DNA of 64,000 nucleotides from Taeniopygia guttata. Its lineage: Eukaryota; Chordata; Aves; Passeriformes; Estrildidae. A program made the position numbers and the translations under genes. A model generated the notes under the pieces. That model was not told where the DNA came from and did not search any database. It saw only the letters and a program-made list of their open reading frames with translations. This document shows, in pieces, positions 25,255-36,109 of the stretch. The DNA lies in the NCBI RefSeq assembly GCF_048771995.1, contig NC_133026.1:10298001-10362000 (forward strand). The letters run 5' to 3'. Each line of letters starts with the position of its first letter. Positions within the stretch are counted from its first letter, which is position 1.

Positions 25255-25810
25255 CTCACAACGTGGGGTGGGTTGTGAGGCTGCTGTCAGTACTCGTCCT
25301 CGCCGAGGGAGGCTGGGGCTGTGCCTGAGCTCCGGGAGCCTTGGTGCTGCCTCGAGGGGAGCCAGCAGGGCCAGGGAAGGGTCCAGCATTGGACATGGCT
25401 CTCAGCACTGCCCGTGAATCCTTCCAGCCCGTGCAGGGCCGGCAGAGCCCAAAGCTGGTTTTAGCGCCAGGTGCTGCAATGGCAGCAGCCAGGCCCCTCT
25501 CTGCCCTGGCTCTGCCTCCTCCCTCAGCCGTCAGCAGCCCTGGGCCTGTCCTGGGTTTTTCAGGGATAAATTCCCTCTGGGGCACTGACGGAGCTCAGCT
25601 TCACCTGAGCACAGCGTGGTTTCTCTGCCAAGCCCCGAGCAGCCGTCCCAGGCTCTTGTGAAGCCACACGTGGTGCCATGAGGGGTCTGAGGGAGCTGAG
25701 GGCCCATGGCGGACGTCTTGCAGCCACCCAAGGGAACGGGCACACAGGGACGAGCCAAGGGCAGAGTGGGTCATCCTGGAGCTCCGCCAGGACTTCAGGA
25801 CGCTCTGGGA
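25255..25810. other. GC- and CpG-rich block downstream of ZMYND11
   Basis: Base composition changes sharply about 50 bp after the ZMYND11 polyadenylation signal. Around twenty CpG dinucleotides fall in about 550 bp of GC-rich sequence, including a CTCGTCCTCGCCGAGG cluster. Overlapping open frames in several phases reflect the scarcity of stop codons. This is a candidate CpG island, possibly a promoter or enhancer of an unknown transcript. Confidence 0.6.
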
Positions 25811-26139
25811 GTTGGATTCAGTGTGGCAATCCAGAATTTCCTTATGGAAATTAAGACCTGGCAAGACCTGCAAGTCTCAAGGGATCCCTCAAAGTCTCTT
25901 TTATTGTTTTACTATCCAAATAGTTCTGTTCTTACATGAGTCGTATTTTATTCCTTCATCTTGATGAAACTCAATTAAATGTCAACAGCCAGCATCTCAT
26001 AAGCTGGCAAAGCAGGATCAGGAATAAGCAGCATGTCCCTTCAGCTCCCATCCCAGGGCATTTTCCCTTTTTGAAGGCTTCAGTTACTCTTCGATCTCAA
26101 CACTGCTCACCAGTGGCAGAAATCCCCAGTGAAAATGCT

Positions 26140-26156
26140 CCTCCCCTCCCCTCCCC
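26140..26156 (-). promoter_or_regulatory. G-rich MAZ-like tract (on the - strand)
   Basis: The - strand reads GGGGAGGGGAGGGGAGG, overlapping copies of the GGGGAGGGG motif bound by MAZ and related zinc-finger factors. Such motifs can act as promoter elements or as Pol II pause/termination sites. Function here is unproven. Confidence 0.4.
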
Positions 26157-26485
26157 ATGTGCATTTGCCAGTTCAGGTGACACCAGTGGGGCCAGGATAG
26201 GGATCAAACAGATCCTCAGACATGCCAAGGCAGCTTCCCTGCATTGTGTCACACAGATCGTCTGTGACCCTCCCTACTCCATCCCTGTCCCACACTGGGC
26301 CCTGTCACTGCCACCTGGCAGAGCAGAGGAGCAGAGTTACCCTTGCACTGCCCCAACTCTGAAGTTTCCTTCCATCAGGAATCTCAGGGTGAGAGTGGGG
26401 GATTCTCTTTGTTCTTGCAGCATCACCGTTGCAGCCAGTGGTCCTAGAGCATCAGTCTTAAAGGCTTGAACATTTTATTATTGGC

Positions 26486-26558
26486 TTTTCTATTATTATC
26501 ATTATTTTTGTTGTTGTCATTAATTAATTAATTTTTATTATTTTTTTAACTCTGGCTA
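26486..26558. repeat. AT-rich low-complexity tract (TTA/TTG/TTAA units)
   Basis: Irregular repeats of TTATTA, TTGTTG and TAATTAATTAATT, followed by a T tract. Simple low-complexity DNA with no coding content. Confidence 0.8.
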
Positions 26559-29500
26559 TTCCTTTATTTTAATAAGGAGGAGCTGTGGTTTCTGCCTCCA
26601 GCTTCCTTTAGGTGGAGTGAGCTGCCCAGCTCATGGCTTGTTTGCCTTTCACAAGCTTAAATGACGAAGTATGTGAAATGTGTTTGGGATTTGTTACTGG
26701 TAGTTAGGGGCCACCCTGTCAATTTTAGCCTCCCTGAGTGTGAGTACATATATGATCTGTGCATATGCTTCTCAAATGCTTTCATAAATGAAATTGAGGG
26801 GGGTATATCTAAACCAGAGTGGCCCTTCTTTTTTTGTTTCATGTTAAGGAAATGCAATAGCAAGGAGAAAGGTCCATCCATTTGTGAGATTACTAGAATA
26901 TTGTTGGGTTTAAGTGGGAGATGATTATAGGTAATGTAAAAGGAACAAAACCAACTATCTTGGACCTTCCAAACCCCATATTTTACCCTAATAGAACCTA
27001 TTTCCAGATGTCAAAAGCCTCAAAAGTACGACAGACTTAGTAATGCTCCTTAAAAAACAAATGCCAGTTACTAGAGGTTAAAAATTGTAAAATCAGAAAG
27101 AGAACCAAGAGAAAATTAACTCTGAATTGTCCCTCCTGCTCCCCATGGCCATGCTTGCCCCAGGAGCTCTCCAGCCCCATGACCACTAATGAGGTATAGA
27201 AGGGATATTTTATCCCTTCCGGGATGGTAAACAGCAATCAAAAGGCTGAAATTAAATGCAGCATCTCCTTTGTAGCTAATTTGTACGTAGAAGGGGACTG
27301 ATAATTGAAGATTATTCAGAAGAAATGCCAAGAGAGCCAGAACACTGCATGCTAAAAGACAGAGCGATGTGTTTGTTTACAAAGCCACTGGCCAGTTGCT
27401 GTAAACTCCCTGAGTGAAAACTAAGCTGGCATGAAGCTTCAATGGAAATAGGATTTACCCTAGAGAGGTATCCAAAAATAAACTCAGTTCTGCATCTGAA
27501 GACGCTGTGAATCTGGTTACACAAAATGCTTTACTAGTGTTTGGAAAAGGACTTCTGCAGAAGAAAAAAATGTTTATTAATAAAGCAAGAACACATTTAT
27601 TTTTAACTATTTCATTAACAGGAAAGGTAGTTTTTTCAAATAGCCACTGTAGGTGGTGTGGGGCCTCAGTTGCTGCCACATTCCGGCTCTGCCTCTCTCC
27701 TGCTCTCACTCCCATGGGAGCTATGGGAGCCACCTCTGCACTGAGCCAGTTTTGAGCCATGATCCCACCATGCTTGAACACAGCTATGTGCTTTTGTCCT
27801 TTGTAACAGAGCCTTCAAGGTGAAAAATGGCTTCATTAAAAGTGAAAACGAACTCAGTGCCTTGCACACAGCAACTCTCAAAGTCCCTGTCACCAGGAAA
27901 GAGGGTTTTGTCTGGCGTGGGCCACCCTTCTGTGCCTCAGCCACTCGGGGCTCACTGTCCCTGTTCGGTGTGTGGGAGCTGTGTGGGTCTGCTGTGACTG
28001 GGGAGGGAGCAGAATGAGGCCTCCAAACCCCAGGGCACAGGCAGGGACATCCCCTGCTGCTGGCCCTGCAGCTCAGCCCCTCCAAGGAGCAGCAACACTG
28101 GCTCCTTCCCAAAGGAGAAGCACGGCCAGAAACTCTGCCATGCATGGCTTATGTGCTGGAGAGAGAATTTCTTTGGCTGCCACAACACTTGACTGAGTGA
28201 CAGAGCCTTTTTCTGTCTTTTCACAAGTCCGTAAAGACCACAAGGGCTGGAAAGCCTTTTAGTTTTGCCCCAAAGAAATGCAAGATGTGCAGCTCAGTCA
28301 TGCAATTGCTTGTTCTGTTTTCCCGCTGACACTGGAGCCAGCAGCATTTTAACCCTGAGCTGCCCAGTGCCAGTGGCTGCCACAGCTGGGAGCTGCTCCA
28401 GCAGGTTGGGAGTTGGCACTGGATGCTGAGCCAGAGCCCAGCACTGCCCACCAGCAGTGTTCCTGCTGCCTCTCTGACAAATTTGGGTGGGGGCAATGCT
28501 GAACTTGCTAGGAAAGCCCCCAGGCCCTGGAGTTTCTTTCCCTCCAGTCAGTGGGGTGGCATTAGGATTTTGGGGCCAGGAAGGGGAACAGGAGGCGGCT
28601 TAAACAACAGGGATTTCTGCAGGGACTGGATCTGTCCTGAAATGCCACATTGGGCTTCTCTGATGCAGCAGCCTCCCTTGGAAAGATATGGGCAATTGGT
28701 ACAGGGAGGGGCCTTTCAAGGAGAGAGCAGCAGAAGCTCAAGCCAGAGGCCTCTCAAACTCCTCCTCAGCCTGGCACAGCCCAGACTGCCCCTGGAACTG
28801 CATCCACTCCCAGAGCCTTTCACCTTAGCCCAGGGCTCATGGAAGTACACTCTCTGTACAGAATAATCTCCAGAGACAGAACCTATTTATGGGCTTCTTT
28901 TAACAGCTTGTTCAGAATTTGATTCTTTTTCCTCTCAGTTGTGATCCTGCTCCTGACCTCCCTGGGCATAGGGATTGTTTCCACCTCTCCCAACTACTGC
29001 TACTTAACTATTTGGTGAAGAAAAGCAGTGTCTGGAGTTGCCTGTCCCATTACAGACTTAATTGTTATTCTTTCTGTGACCCAGCATTTCCAAATCAAAA
29101 TGGGACTTTGCCACATCCCAAAATGACAGGCTGCATCCTGACTTTGTGTCTCTCCTGTGGATGCACTGCCTTTCACATGCTGGAGAAATAAATGGTGCTG
29201 GTAGTTGTAAGTAAAGTCCAATGACAGCACATGTGACTTATGCAGGCATAGCAAGATGTAGTCACACCAGTTTGGCAGTAAAGCTATGGCCCTGTTAGGT
29301 GCTCCATTGGAAACCGGAATTTTAAATGGAAGTTTTCATTTAAGAAAACATGGGGTTTGTTAGAAAATTTTCATAACTGGGTGATCTCCAACAGTAATTT
29401 TATTATGTCTTAAAACAGTAGTTAAAAGCCTCTTGTACTGTAAAAAGGCTTTGCTCCAAGATGAAAAAAATACTTCCCTCCTCTGAAGGAAAAGAAATAA

Positions 29501-31373
29501 TTATAGCTGACACCACACTTCTTCTTTCTCTTTGCTAACCAAAGAGCTGTGAGAGAAGAACTAAACATTCCCATTCAGTTTTTGTGGCCCTACCCCCTGG
29601 ACTAGCAGGACAGGCTGTGGGTTTCCTTGGTGGATGCCCAATGTCTGCCCTGGCTGTGCAAGTCCATCCCTGCCCCTGCAGCAGCCACAGGACTGAGCCA
29701 CGCAGGGACCCTGCAAAGCCACACGAGGGTGGAGCCCCAGCCCAGCTCGCAGCTACTTGTGGTTAGGACAGAGGGGAGCATGCAGAAAAATTACTCCTGT
29801 GGACTTCAGGAAAGTATCCAAACCCAAATGTTTTAAGAGAGGCATCCTAGAAATGCTAATGAGTACTTGTGTTTGCAATGGAAAGTTTAATTCCTTTGTA
29901 CATCCTCAGCCACTTATTTCCTTTGGGCAGTTTTTGGCTCTAATTCTTGTCTCCTGCTGCTCTGTGAATACTGCCCGTGCCACATTTGCCTTCTGACCTG
30001 GCTTCATGGAAAGATTATTTTCTTCTTGCCTGCATCTGCTTTTCCTACTCTTGTCTTCTCCCAGGGTTTCTGTTCTTCAGTCCTGCCACTTACCTGATGG
30101 TTGTTTTTTAGTTTTCCAGACCACTGGGGGTGGGATAAACTCAGTCCATGCCTTGCACATGTCTGTCCTCCTACCTCCATACTCTTCCTGTCTTGAGTCT
30201 CACTGCAGAGCCCTTGGCTGAATTCAGCAGGGGGAACTCATCCAAGCCTCCAGTCCGAACCTGGGGCTCAGGGAAGTGAGGTGTGTCCCAGCATCTGGAG
30301 CTTCCTGGTTGAAATGCACTCCCCTAGGTGACAAAATTAAAATGTAGGTCCCTAAAATTGGGTGCCCGATGCCACAGGGGTAGGTAGTTTCAGCTGCTTG
30401 ATCTGTACTTCCATATGCACAATCTTCTTTTTGCTGGCCTCCCCTTCTACATCAAATGCTCCTCCTAAAATTGTCCTTCATTTATGGCTTCCCCCACTGG
30501 TGTCTTTATCCTGATAGCTCAGTCCAGCTCTTATCTTGGTGCCTTTCCTGACATCTCCAAACCTCTCCCACAAGCTGCCAGTCACATTTGGAAGCCACTC
30601 CCTGTGGAGAGCCCATCAGCTTTGTCCCCTCCTCCAGCCACTCCCCACATGCCAAACACAAAATTAAAGCAAGGTCAGCTTTGTGCCTTTAGGATCCACC
30701 ATTAATTGCACATTGCCATAGAATATTTTGCAGTAATTAAAAAAAAAATTATATATGTTGTGGGATCCCTGGGAAAAAGACTTTTTTTCCCCCCATGTGA
30801 TCACAGAGAATACAACAGTGCCTTTGGAGAAATCTTGTTTGTGCAGACCAGAAGGAAGTAAGGAGCACTGCCTTTGACTGGCATGATGCAGCATGACCTG
30901 CTTAGTGAACCCGAGTGAATCTGAAATACCACACAGCTCCCAGTGCCAGGATGATGCCAGAAGATGCAGAGATGGCCTCATCCTGGTGTGCTGTGTAGGA
31001 AAAGGGGAGCAGCTGTTTCAGAGATGCTGATCTCAGCCAGGTACAGCACAAATGAGGGAAAGCTTGAGAGGGTTTTTGTACCAGCTTTAAGGTGATACCC
31101 CTCAAAAGAGAACAGAAAAAACATGAAAAGGAGAACCCTAAATCATGGTAAGGTGCGTGAGTGCTTTTGGGAAAGTGGGCTGCCAAATGGAGCTCTCCAG
31201 ATGTAAAAAACTAACATACATTTATCTTGAAGAAAAAAATTAACAATATATTATTTTATATTTTATCCCCACAGAAAATGATTAATTTCTACTTTCACAA
31301 TGTAGAATCTGGTTGCTTTTTTTCTCTTTTCCCTCTTCAAATCTCAGTTTTCAAGCAAAAATTTCTTCCAATT

Positions 31374-31396
31374 AAAAAAAAAAAAAAAAAAAAAAA
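31374..31396 (+). repeat. A23 homopolymer
   Basis: An uninterrupted run of 23 A followed by GAAACAAAAC. No retroposed gene or target-site duplication was recognised next to it. Confidence 0.9.
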
Positions 31397-32380
31397 GAAA
31401 CAAAACATTCAAAATCAGGGTTGGCTCTTACCCTGGGGACAGAGGGGTCCATCTCCCTTGGGATGACTCCTGTAGGCTGCACCTCTCCCCCACTGCCCAT
31501 TCAGCCAGAGCCCAGCCCAGTCCCTCAAACCAGGAGCGTGCCCAGGAAAGAGCCACAGCTGGATTTGCCTCTCCGGGGGTGCAGAGGGTTCAGTGGCCCA
31601 GCAGGGGACTGTAAGAAGCTGTGGAGGAGAGAGATCAAAACTCCCCCAAATTCAGCTTTGCTCACAAGGCGACTTGTGAGAATTTGTTGTCAATTTTTAT
31701 GCACCCCCCTCCCTCCCTCTCTTGAGTGCATAAAGCAAATCTTTGTGTTGAAAACCAGAAAAGGAAAGCTGTATGGTCTTTTATCAGACGTTTTTCCAAT
31801 TCTTACATTCTTAATATCAATGTCATAATGAAGAAATTATGCTGTTTGTATCGTGCATGATTCTTCTAACCTACATTTTTTTTTGAGATTTCCCACCAGT
31901 TTTGCAGAGTTATAGCAGCCTTTTGCCAAAATAATGTTTAAAATGTGGAATTGAAATATTTTAACCTTTTAAAACCTTAATCACATTAACAAAAAAATCA
32001 ATCCTCTTTTTGCTTTTATTAAATGATTTGTAAAATTGAATCAGGAACTACGTGCAGTTCTGCCATCCTCTTCCTTCTGCCATCTCTAACTTGCTTTCTC
32101 CTTCCCAGAATTTTTGGATCTTTTTCTCTGCTCAGGGTAATTGTGAGTCCACAAAACCGCACCTACCTCTTGTGATAAGCAACCTGAAATCTGAGCCATC
32201 AGAGATGGGATATTGCACCCTGAATTTCCCAGATAGGACTCCAAAGACACAAGGACTGAGAATTTCACCCTTCAAAATCGCATTTGGAAAATGAGAGCTG
32301 TGGCAAAACCTCTTCTCTGGGAATGCTGCTTCTCAGCAGCTGGGAGCCAGCTCTGAAATCAAGGTCTTTTTGGAAGAAGC

Positions 32381-32425
32381 CAATGGAAATAGGCAGATCA
32401 CATTTCCAAGATCACATTTCCATTG
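32381..32425. repeat. 14-bp perfect tandem duplication inside a 10-bp inverted repeat
   Basis: AGATCACATTTCCA occurs twice in tandem (32,395-32,408 and 32,409-32,422). CAATGGAAAT (32,381-32,390) is the exact reverse complement of ATTTCCATTG (32,416-32,425), so the duplication sits in the loop and one arm of a possible hairpin. Confidence 0.85.
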
Positions 32426-32973
32426 CCCAAGGCTGCTGAATCGATAGGGAGGTTCTAGCCCCACATGTGAGTGACCAAGCTGTAACCCATAAACTTCCAC
32501 TGGCAGAAAGCTCCATCAGAGCTGTAAAACCTGGATCCGAAACTTCTTAGGTGACTGATTAGCAGCATGTCAGTAGCAAGACCTTGCAACAAAAGTGATA
32601 AGTGACAAATCTGAGGAGTTTTACAGTACTAATGCTTGTTATTGCTTCTCACAAAATGTTACCAAGCTTACAATAATCTTTACACTTTCAGCAAAAATGT
32701 GAACAGTATATTTGAATATATTAAAAAGAATTAAAAAAACATTTCACAAAAAACATTTGTTGCCATATGAAAGTCTTTCAGCAATAAATGCCCACACCAG
32801 TATTTAAACATTGTTAAAAGTATAATGATTTGTACTAATAAATTATGCAACAAGAGAGGTAAACAAAATAAAATTACAGTATAGCTCTCCATGTTCCTCC
32901 ACCGAGCATCCACAGCTCTCGGAAGCTCCATTTTAGATGACTAATTAAGAAACTGATATTTTCAGAGCAACAA

Positions 32974-32991
32974 AAATAAAAGCTTTTATTT
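32974..32991. terminator. DIP2C: Perfect 18-bp palindrome with AATAAA on both strands (distal DIP2C polyadenylation signal)
   Basis: AAATAAAAGCTTTTATTT is its own reverse complement. On the - strand AATAAA (32,990-32,985) lies 2.87 kb after the DIP2C stop. It is followed by the U/GU-rich TTTTATTTTTGTTGC, making it the best distal poly(A) signal of DIP2C. On the + strand the same palindrome presents AATAAA at 32,975-32,980, facing read-through from ZMYND11. Cleavage of DIP2C is inferred near 32,955-32,970. Confidence 0.65.
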
Positions 32992-34206
32992 GTTCATTTG
33001 AATATAAAACAGGCGTTATCACAGATGTACAAAGCGTACTGGTGGTTTAACATACAAGAAGGTTGCTGTCCTTTGCACATAAAAATTTTTGTTTGAATCT
33101 GTGATTGGCTGAGTTACATGAATTTCTCTAACCAGTCACCACACTCTATGAAATAACGCTGCTAACATTCAACTGATAAAAGGGACAGTCTTCCCTTGGG
33201 TAAAGTGTCAAGCAGGATTAAATATATATAATAAACAAGCACCATGAGGAATCTGCTCCTGTTTGATTAGTTTTGTGTTTAAATGTTCATTGTGTACCCT
33301 CTCTTTTTGTGCATGTGCATCGAGTTGATTACATGGTTTTGTCTGACTCCAAAAGCACAAGGTCACAAGACAAACATTTTATACATTCTCATGAATGGTT
33401 TATCTACAGTACAGTTTCTAATACAGAACAATCCTTCTTTATTGCTCAGTCTGATGGTGCTTAAATGTTTCCCTCCTTTTGCTTGCACAACAAAACCAGA
33501 AACTCAGTTTATCATTTCTCTTAACTCAGGATTTAACAACCACAGATGACAGGTTGCAGAAGAGAGCTGTTATTAACTGCGTTTCACAACTGCATTGCAG
33601 TTCTTTTATTCTCTACAAATGCAAAGTTGACTTCGTGAAGGTTAAAGTGATGCTTTGAACGACAGCGAGATTTGTTTTGCAGTACTGAGATCAGCGATAG
33701 CAGGACTTCACAAGTTAGTTCACACACTGCAATTATGTTTGTAATCAATCAACATCTTGTCTGAAACCTTACAACAACTTGCCATTAAGAACAGATTTTA
33801 TTCTTTTTAGGGAGCAGAAAATGAATTTGACGAAGTATGGGATTGGTCTGCAGAGCAGGAATAGGGCTATTCACAGGACAGTGAGGGCGGAAAAGATGGC
33901 CTGAAAGAAAACGCGTCTGACGTGGCGAGATGCTCTGTACTGTACATGCAGACTAAAACGTCCCTACCTTTTAAAAAGATTTTTAACACCCAGCATTGAG
34001 ACTCTCTTATACGTGATATAAACATGATAACATTTGCCCTGCAACAATCTTAGTCATGCATATCCGGTAATGAGAGCCAGCACATGAACGTCATTTGGGA
34101 CAAATAAGAAAAGCATTCTTGGACTGCAGCTGGTAAATCCCACTCTTGATCACAAACAGGTCAATTCAGTTACAACCACATGAAGGAAGGGGAAGGTTTT
34201 AAAAAA

Positions 34207-34225
34207 GGGGGCATGGGGGGCAGGG
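34207..34225 (-). promoter_or_regulatory. C-rich element in DIP2C 3'UTR
   Basis: In the transcript this reads CCCTGCCCCCCATGCCCCC, resembling poly(C)-binding protein (PCBP/hnRNP E) sites. The opposite (template) strand has G runs of 3-6 and could form a G-quadruplex together with the GGGG at 34,189-34,192. Function is inferred only. Confidence 0.4.
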
Positions 34226-34727
34226 AAGACAACAGAACTGGGGAATCAGACCCCTCTTTTCTCCAAAGGTAGTAAAATGAAGGCAGCTGTGATGCATGTT
34301 TTCCTACTCTTCTCCCATGATGGCCTCAGGCTGGAGACCACGGGACTCCTCGGCTCCTTAACCAGGCAGATGGGTTCCTCTGATGTTTTAATGCGTTTAG
34401 GGACTAGTTAGCAGATGCACGATCCGTGCCAAAGGGTGGTAGTGACTGTTCGCTCCTCTCCGTTAAGGAATAAATTAAAGACCATCGAAACAATTGTTTC
34501 CTGTAAATGTAAACTGGAAGCGTTGGCCACCAAGCTACGTGTCCTAGCTGAGAGGCAAATTGATAACTCTGTGCAAAAAACCCCAAAACTTTTCCTTATA
34601 GCAGTAAAAACACCAACTAAAACAATGAAAAAAATTGTGCAACAAAGTTCTGCAGCTAGACAACAGTGCTATTCCTCAACCTGCCTTTTCTAAGTCTAAC
34701 AAGTGTATGCACATGCCAGCACGAATA

Positions 34728-34733
34728 TTTATT
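34728..34733 (-). terminator. Candidate proximal polyadenylation signal of DIP2C
   Basis: AATAAA on the - strand, 1.1 kb after the stop. It is followed by the GU-rich stretch CGTGCTGGCATGTGC, a good downstream element. It would give a shorter 3'UTR lacking the C-rich element and the second Pumilio-like site. Confidence 0.55.
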
Positions 34734-35856
34734 GTTGCCTCCATGGCAAAGAAAAGAAAATTATTGTAGTGCATTTTTAGTCTTAAATTCATTCACTGCC
34801 TTAAAGGCAGCAATAATTCCACTTGCTGGTATCTAGAGGATTCTTTTTGACAGGGATACTTAGCAATCCAGGATTGCTTTTTTTCTTTTTCCAAAAAATT
34901 TGTGAGTAACATTTGATTATCTACAGTGGGAGACACCATGCAAGTGACAAGTACTGCATTTTAAACTTTAAAATCTTTTGTCATTAGTGAATTTATATTT
35001 CATATATATATATTTGATGTGATACTATCCACTCAAGATAATACAACACTTTGTTTTTATATTAGCAAACATTTCAAGAGTTTAATATTCTTGAATGTTT
35101 CTTCTCTTTTATACTTCTAAAGAGATCAAAATAAATTAAACGTTTTGTACATAATTACAGAAGAAGTAGTTAACTTATTTTATCTTTTTAGTTTAGTACA
35201 AAGATATTTGCAAGCTCATTGCCGAAATACACCTTATTTATAAATTTCTTCCATTCTAACGCTAACAGCAAAGGCTCTTTGGCCTTTGGGCTTTCAGCAT
35301 CTCTGACAGAAAGCTGCAAGATTTCTAATTGAAAGGTGCTACTTTGGGTTTTCTCCTCGTACCACTACATATTTTCCTAAGATGTGGGATCTAAAATGGC
35401 TTAAGTTAGTAATGGATCTGTATTCATCAGCCTTTTATGACATATCAAAACAAATGAAGGAAACAACTATTTGTATTAGTATGCAAATTGTTTAAAAAGA
35501 ATCCATTTGGAGGGCAGAATAAAAAAAAAATTACTTCAGCTTACTTAACGTAAAATACAAAGCCACATTTACTCAAAAAGCAGTATAGTCCAATAAGCAA
35601 AAAAAAAAAAAAGTTTAAAATGGGCTTTTCCAACACACTGAAGGGCCTTACCCCATAGTCCTTCTTTCCTACAATTTAGTGGTAAAAGAAAACATTTCAC
35701 ATTATATTTCCTGCCAATCGTGACTGCTTTGAAAAGTCGTAATAGAAACAGTTCCATTCTGATGAGTGTCAGTATCTTATCTGCACACTTTTTTAGTGGA
35801 CACAAAAAAATTTTATACATCTATAGTAAAGTCTATGGAAGCTTTAAGGTACAAGA

Positions 35857-36109
35857 CTACATGTTGTAGGCCACATAGATGGGATCTAGCTGGTCTGCCA
35901 AAAATCCATCTCGTAGGTGCATACGTTGTTTCTCTCCACGGGAGTTGATAGGAATTACACCAATGTCCACAACCACCACCACCCCTACAATCAGATAGTG
36001 TTCCTCCAGGACGACGTTGGTGACCAAAGGAACAAGGTCCAAAGCTTCTTGCTCAGATCCATCCAGCTCAACTACAACAACCAATAAATTTGTCCAGGTA
36101 AACACCGCG
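35857..36109 (-). CDS. DIP2C: DIP2C last coding exon and stop (83 residues)
   Basis: Acceptor TTTTGTTCCAG. The first C completes the split Cys codon TG|C, and the exon then reads AVFTWTNLLVVVVELDGSEQ onward to the TAG after LDPIYVAYNM. It encodes the C-terminal subdomain of the second adenylation-like domain. INSRGEKQRMHLRD corresponds in position to the catalytic-lysine (A10) region of ANL enzymes, and the Lys of GEKQR is present. The extreme conservation of this block identifies the DIP2 family beyond doubt. Confidence 0.98.

Larger units (their letters stand above)
25216..32960. other. Intergenic region between convergent ZMYND11 and DIP2C
   Basis: About 7.7 kb between the two inferred 3' ends. 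No protein, RNA gene or intact mobile element is recognised. It contains a CpG/GC-rich block (25,255-25,810), a C-rich MAZ-like tract (26,140-26,156), AT-rich low complexity (26,486-26,558), a GC-rich stretch with chance open frames (about 28,300-28,870), an A23 tract (31,374-31,396) and a tandem/inverted repeat (32,381-32,425). The longest open frame, 177 codons at 25,936-26,469 (+), matches no known family. Confidence 0.8.
32960..35856 (-). other. DIP2C: DIP2C 3'UTR
   Basis: About 2.9 kb from the stop codon to the palindromic distal signal. It is AT-rich with short A/T tracts and a TATATATATAT run near 35,000. Further AATAAA hexamers on the - strand occur at 34,733-34,728, 33,802-33,797, 33,610-33,605 and 33,443-33,438, so tandem poly(A) sites are likely. 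Two Pumilio-like TGTAGATA motifs (34,925-34,918 and 33,408-33,401) and a C-rich stretch (34,225-34,207) are present. Confidence 0.8.

Noticed and set aside
25936..26469. 177-codon open frame in the intergenic region.
   Set aside because: No known domain, low-complexity Ser/Pro content and GC-rich local composition explain it as chance.
27666..28866. Open frames of 147-159 codons on both strands, suggesting a gene in the intergenic space.
   Set aside because: They overlap in opposite strands in GC-rich DNA, contain no domain and lack splice or poly(A) structure.
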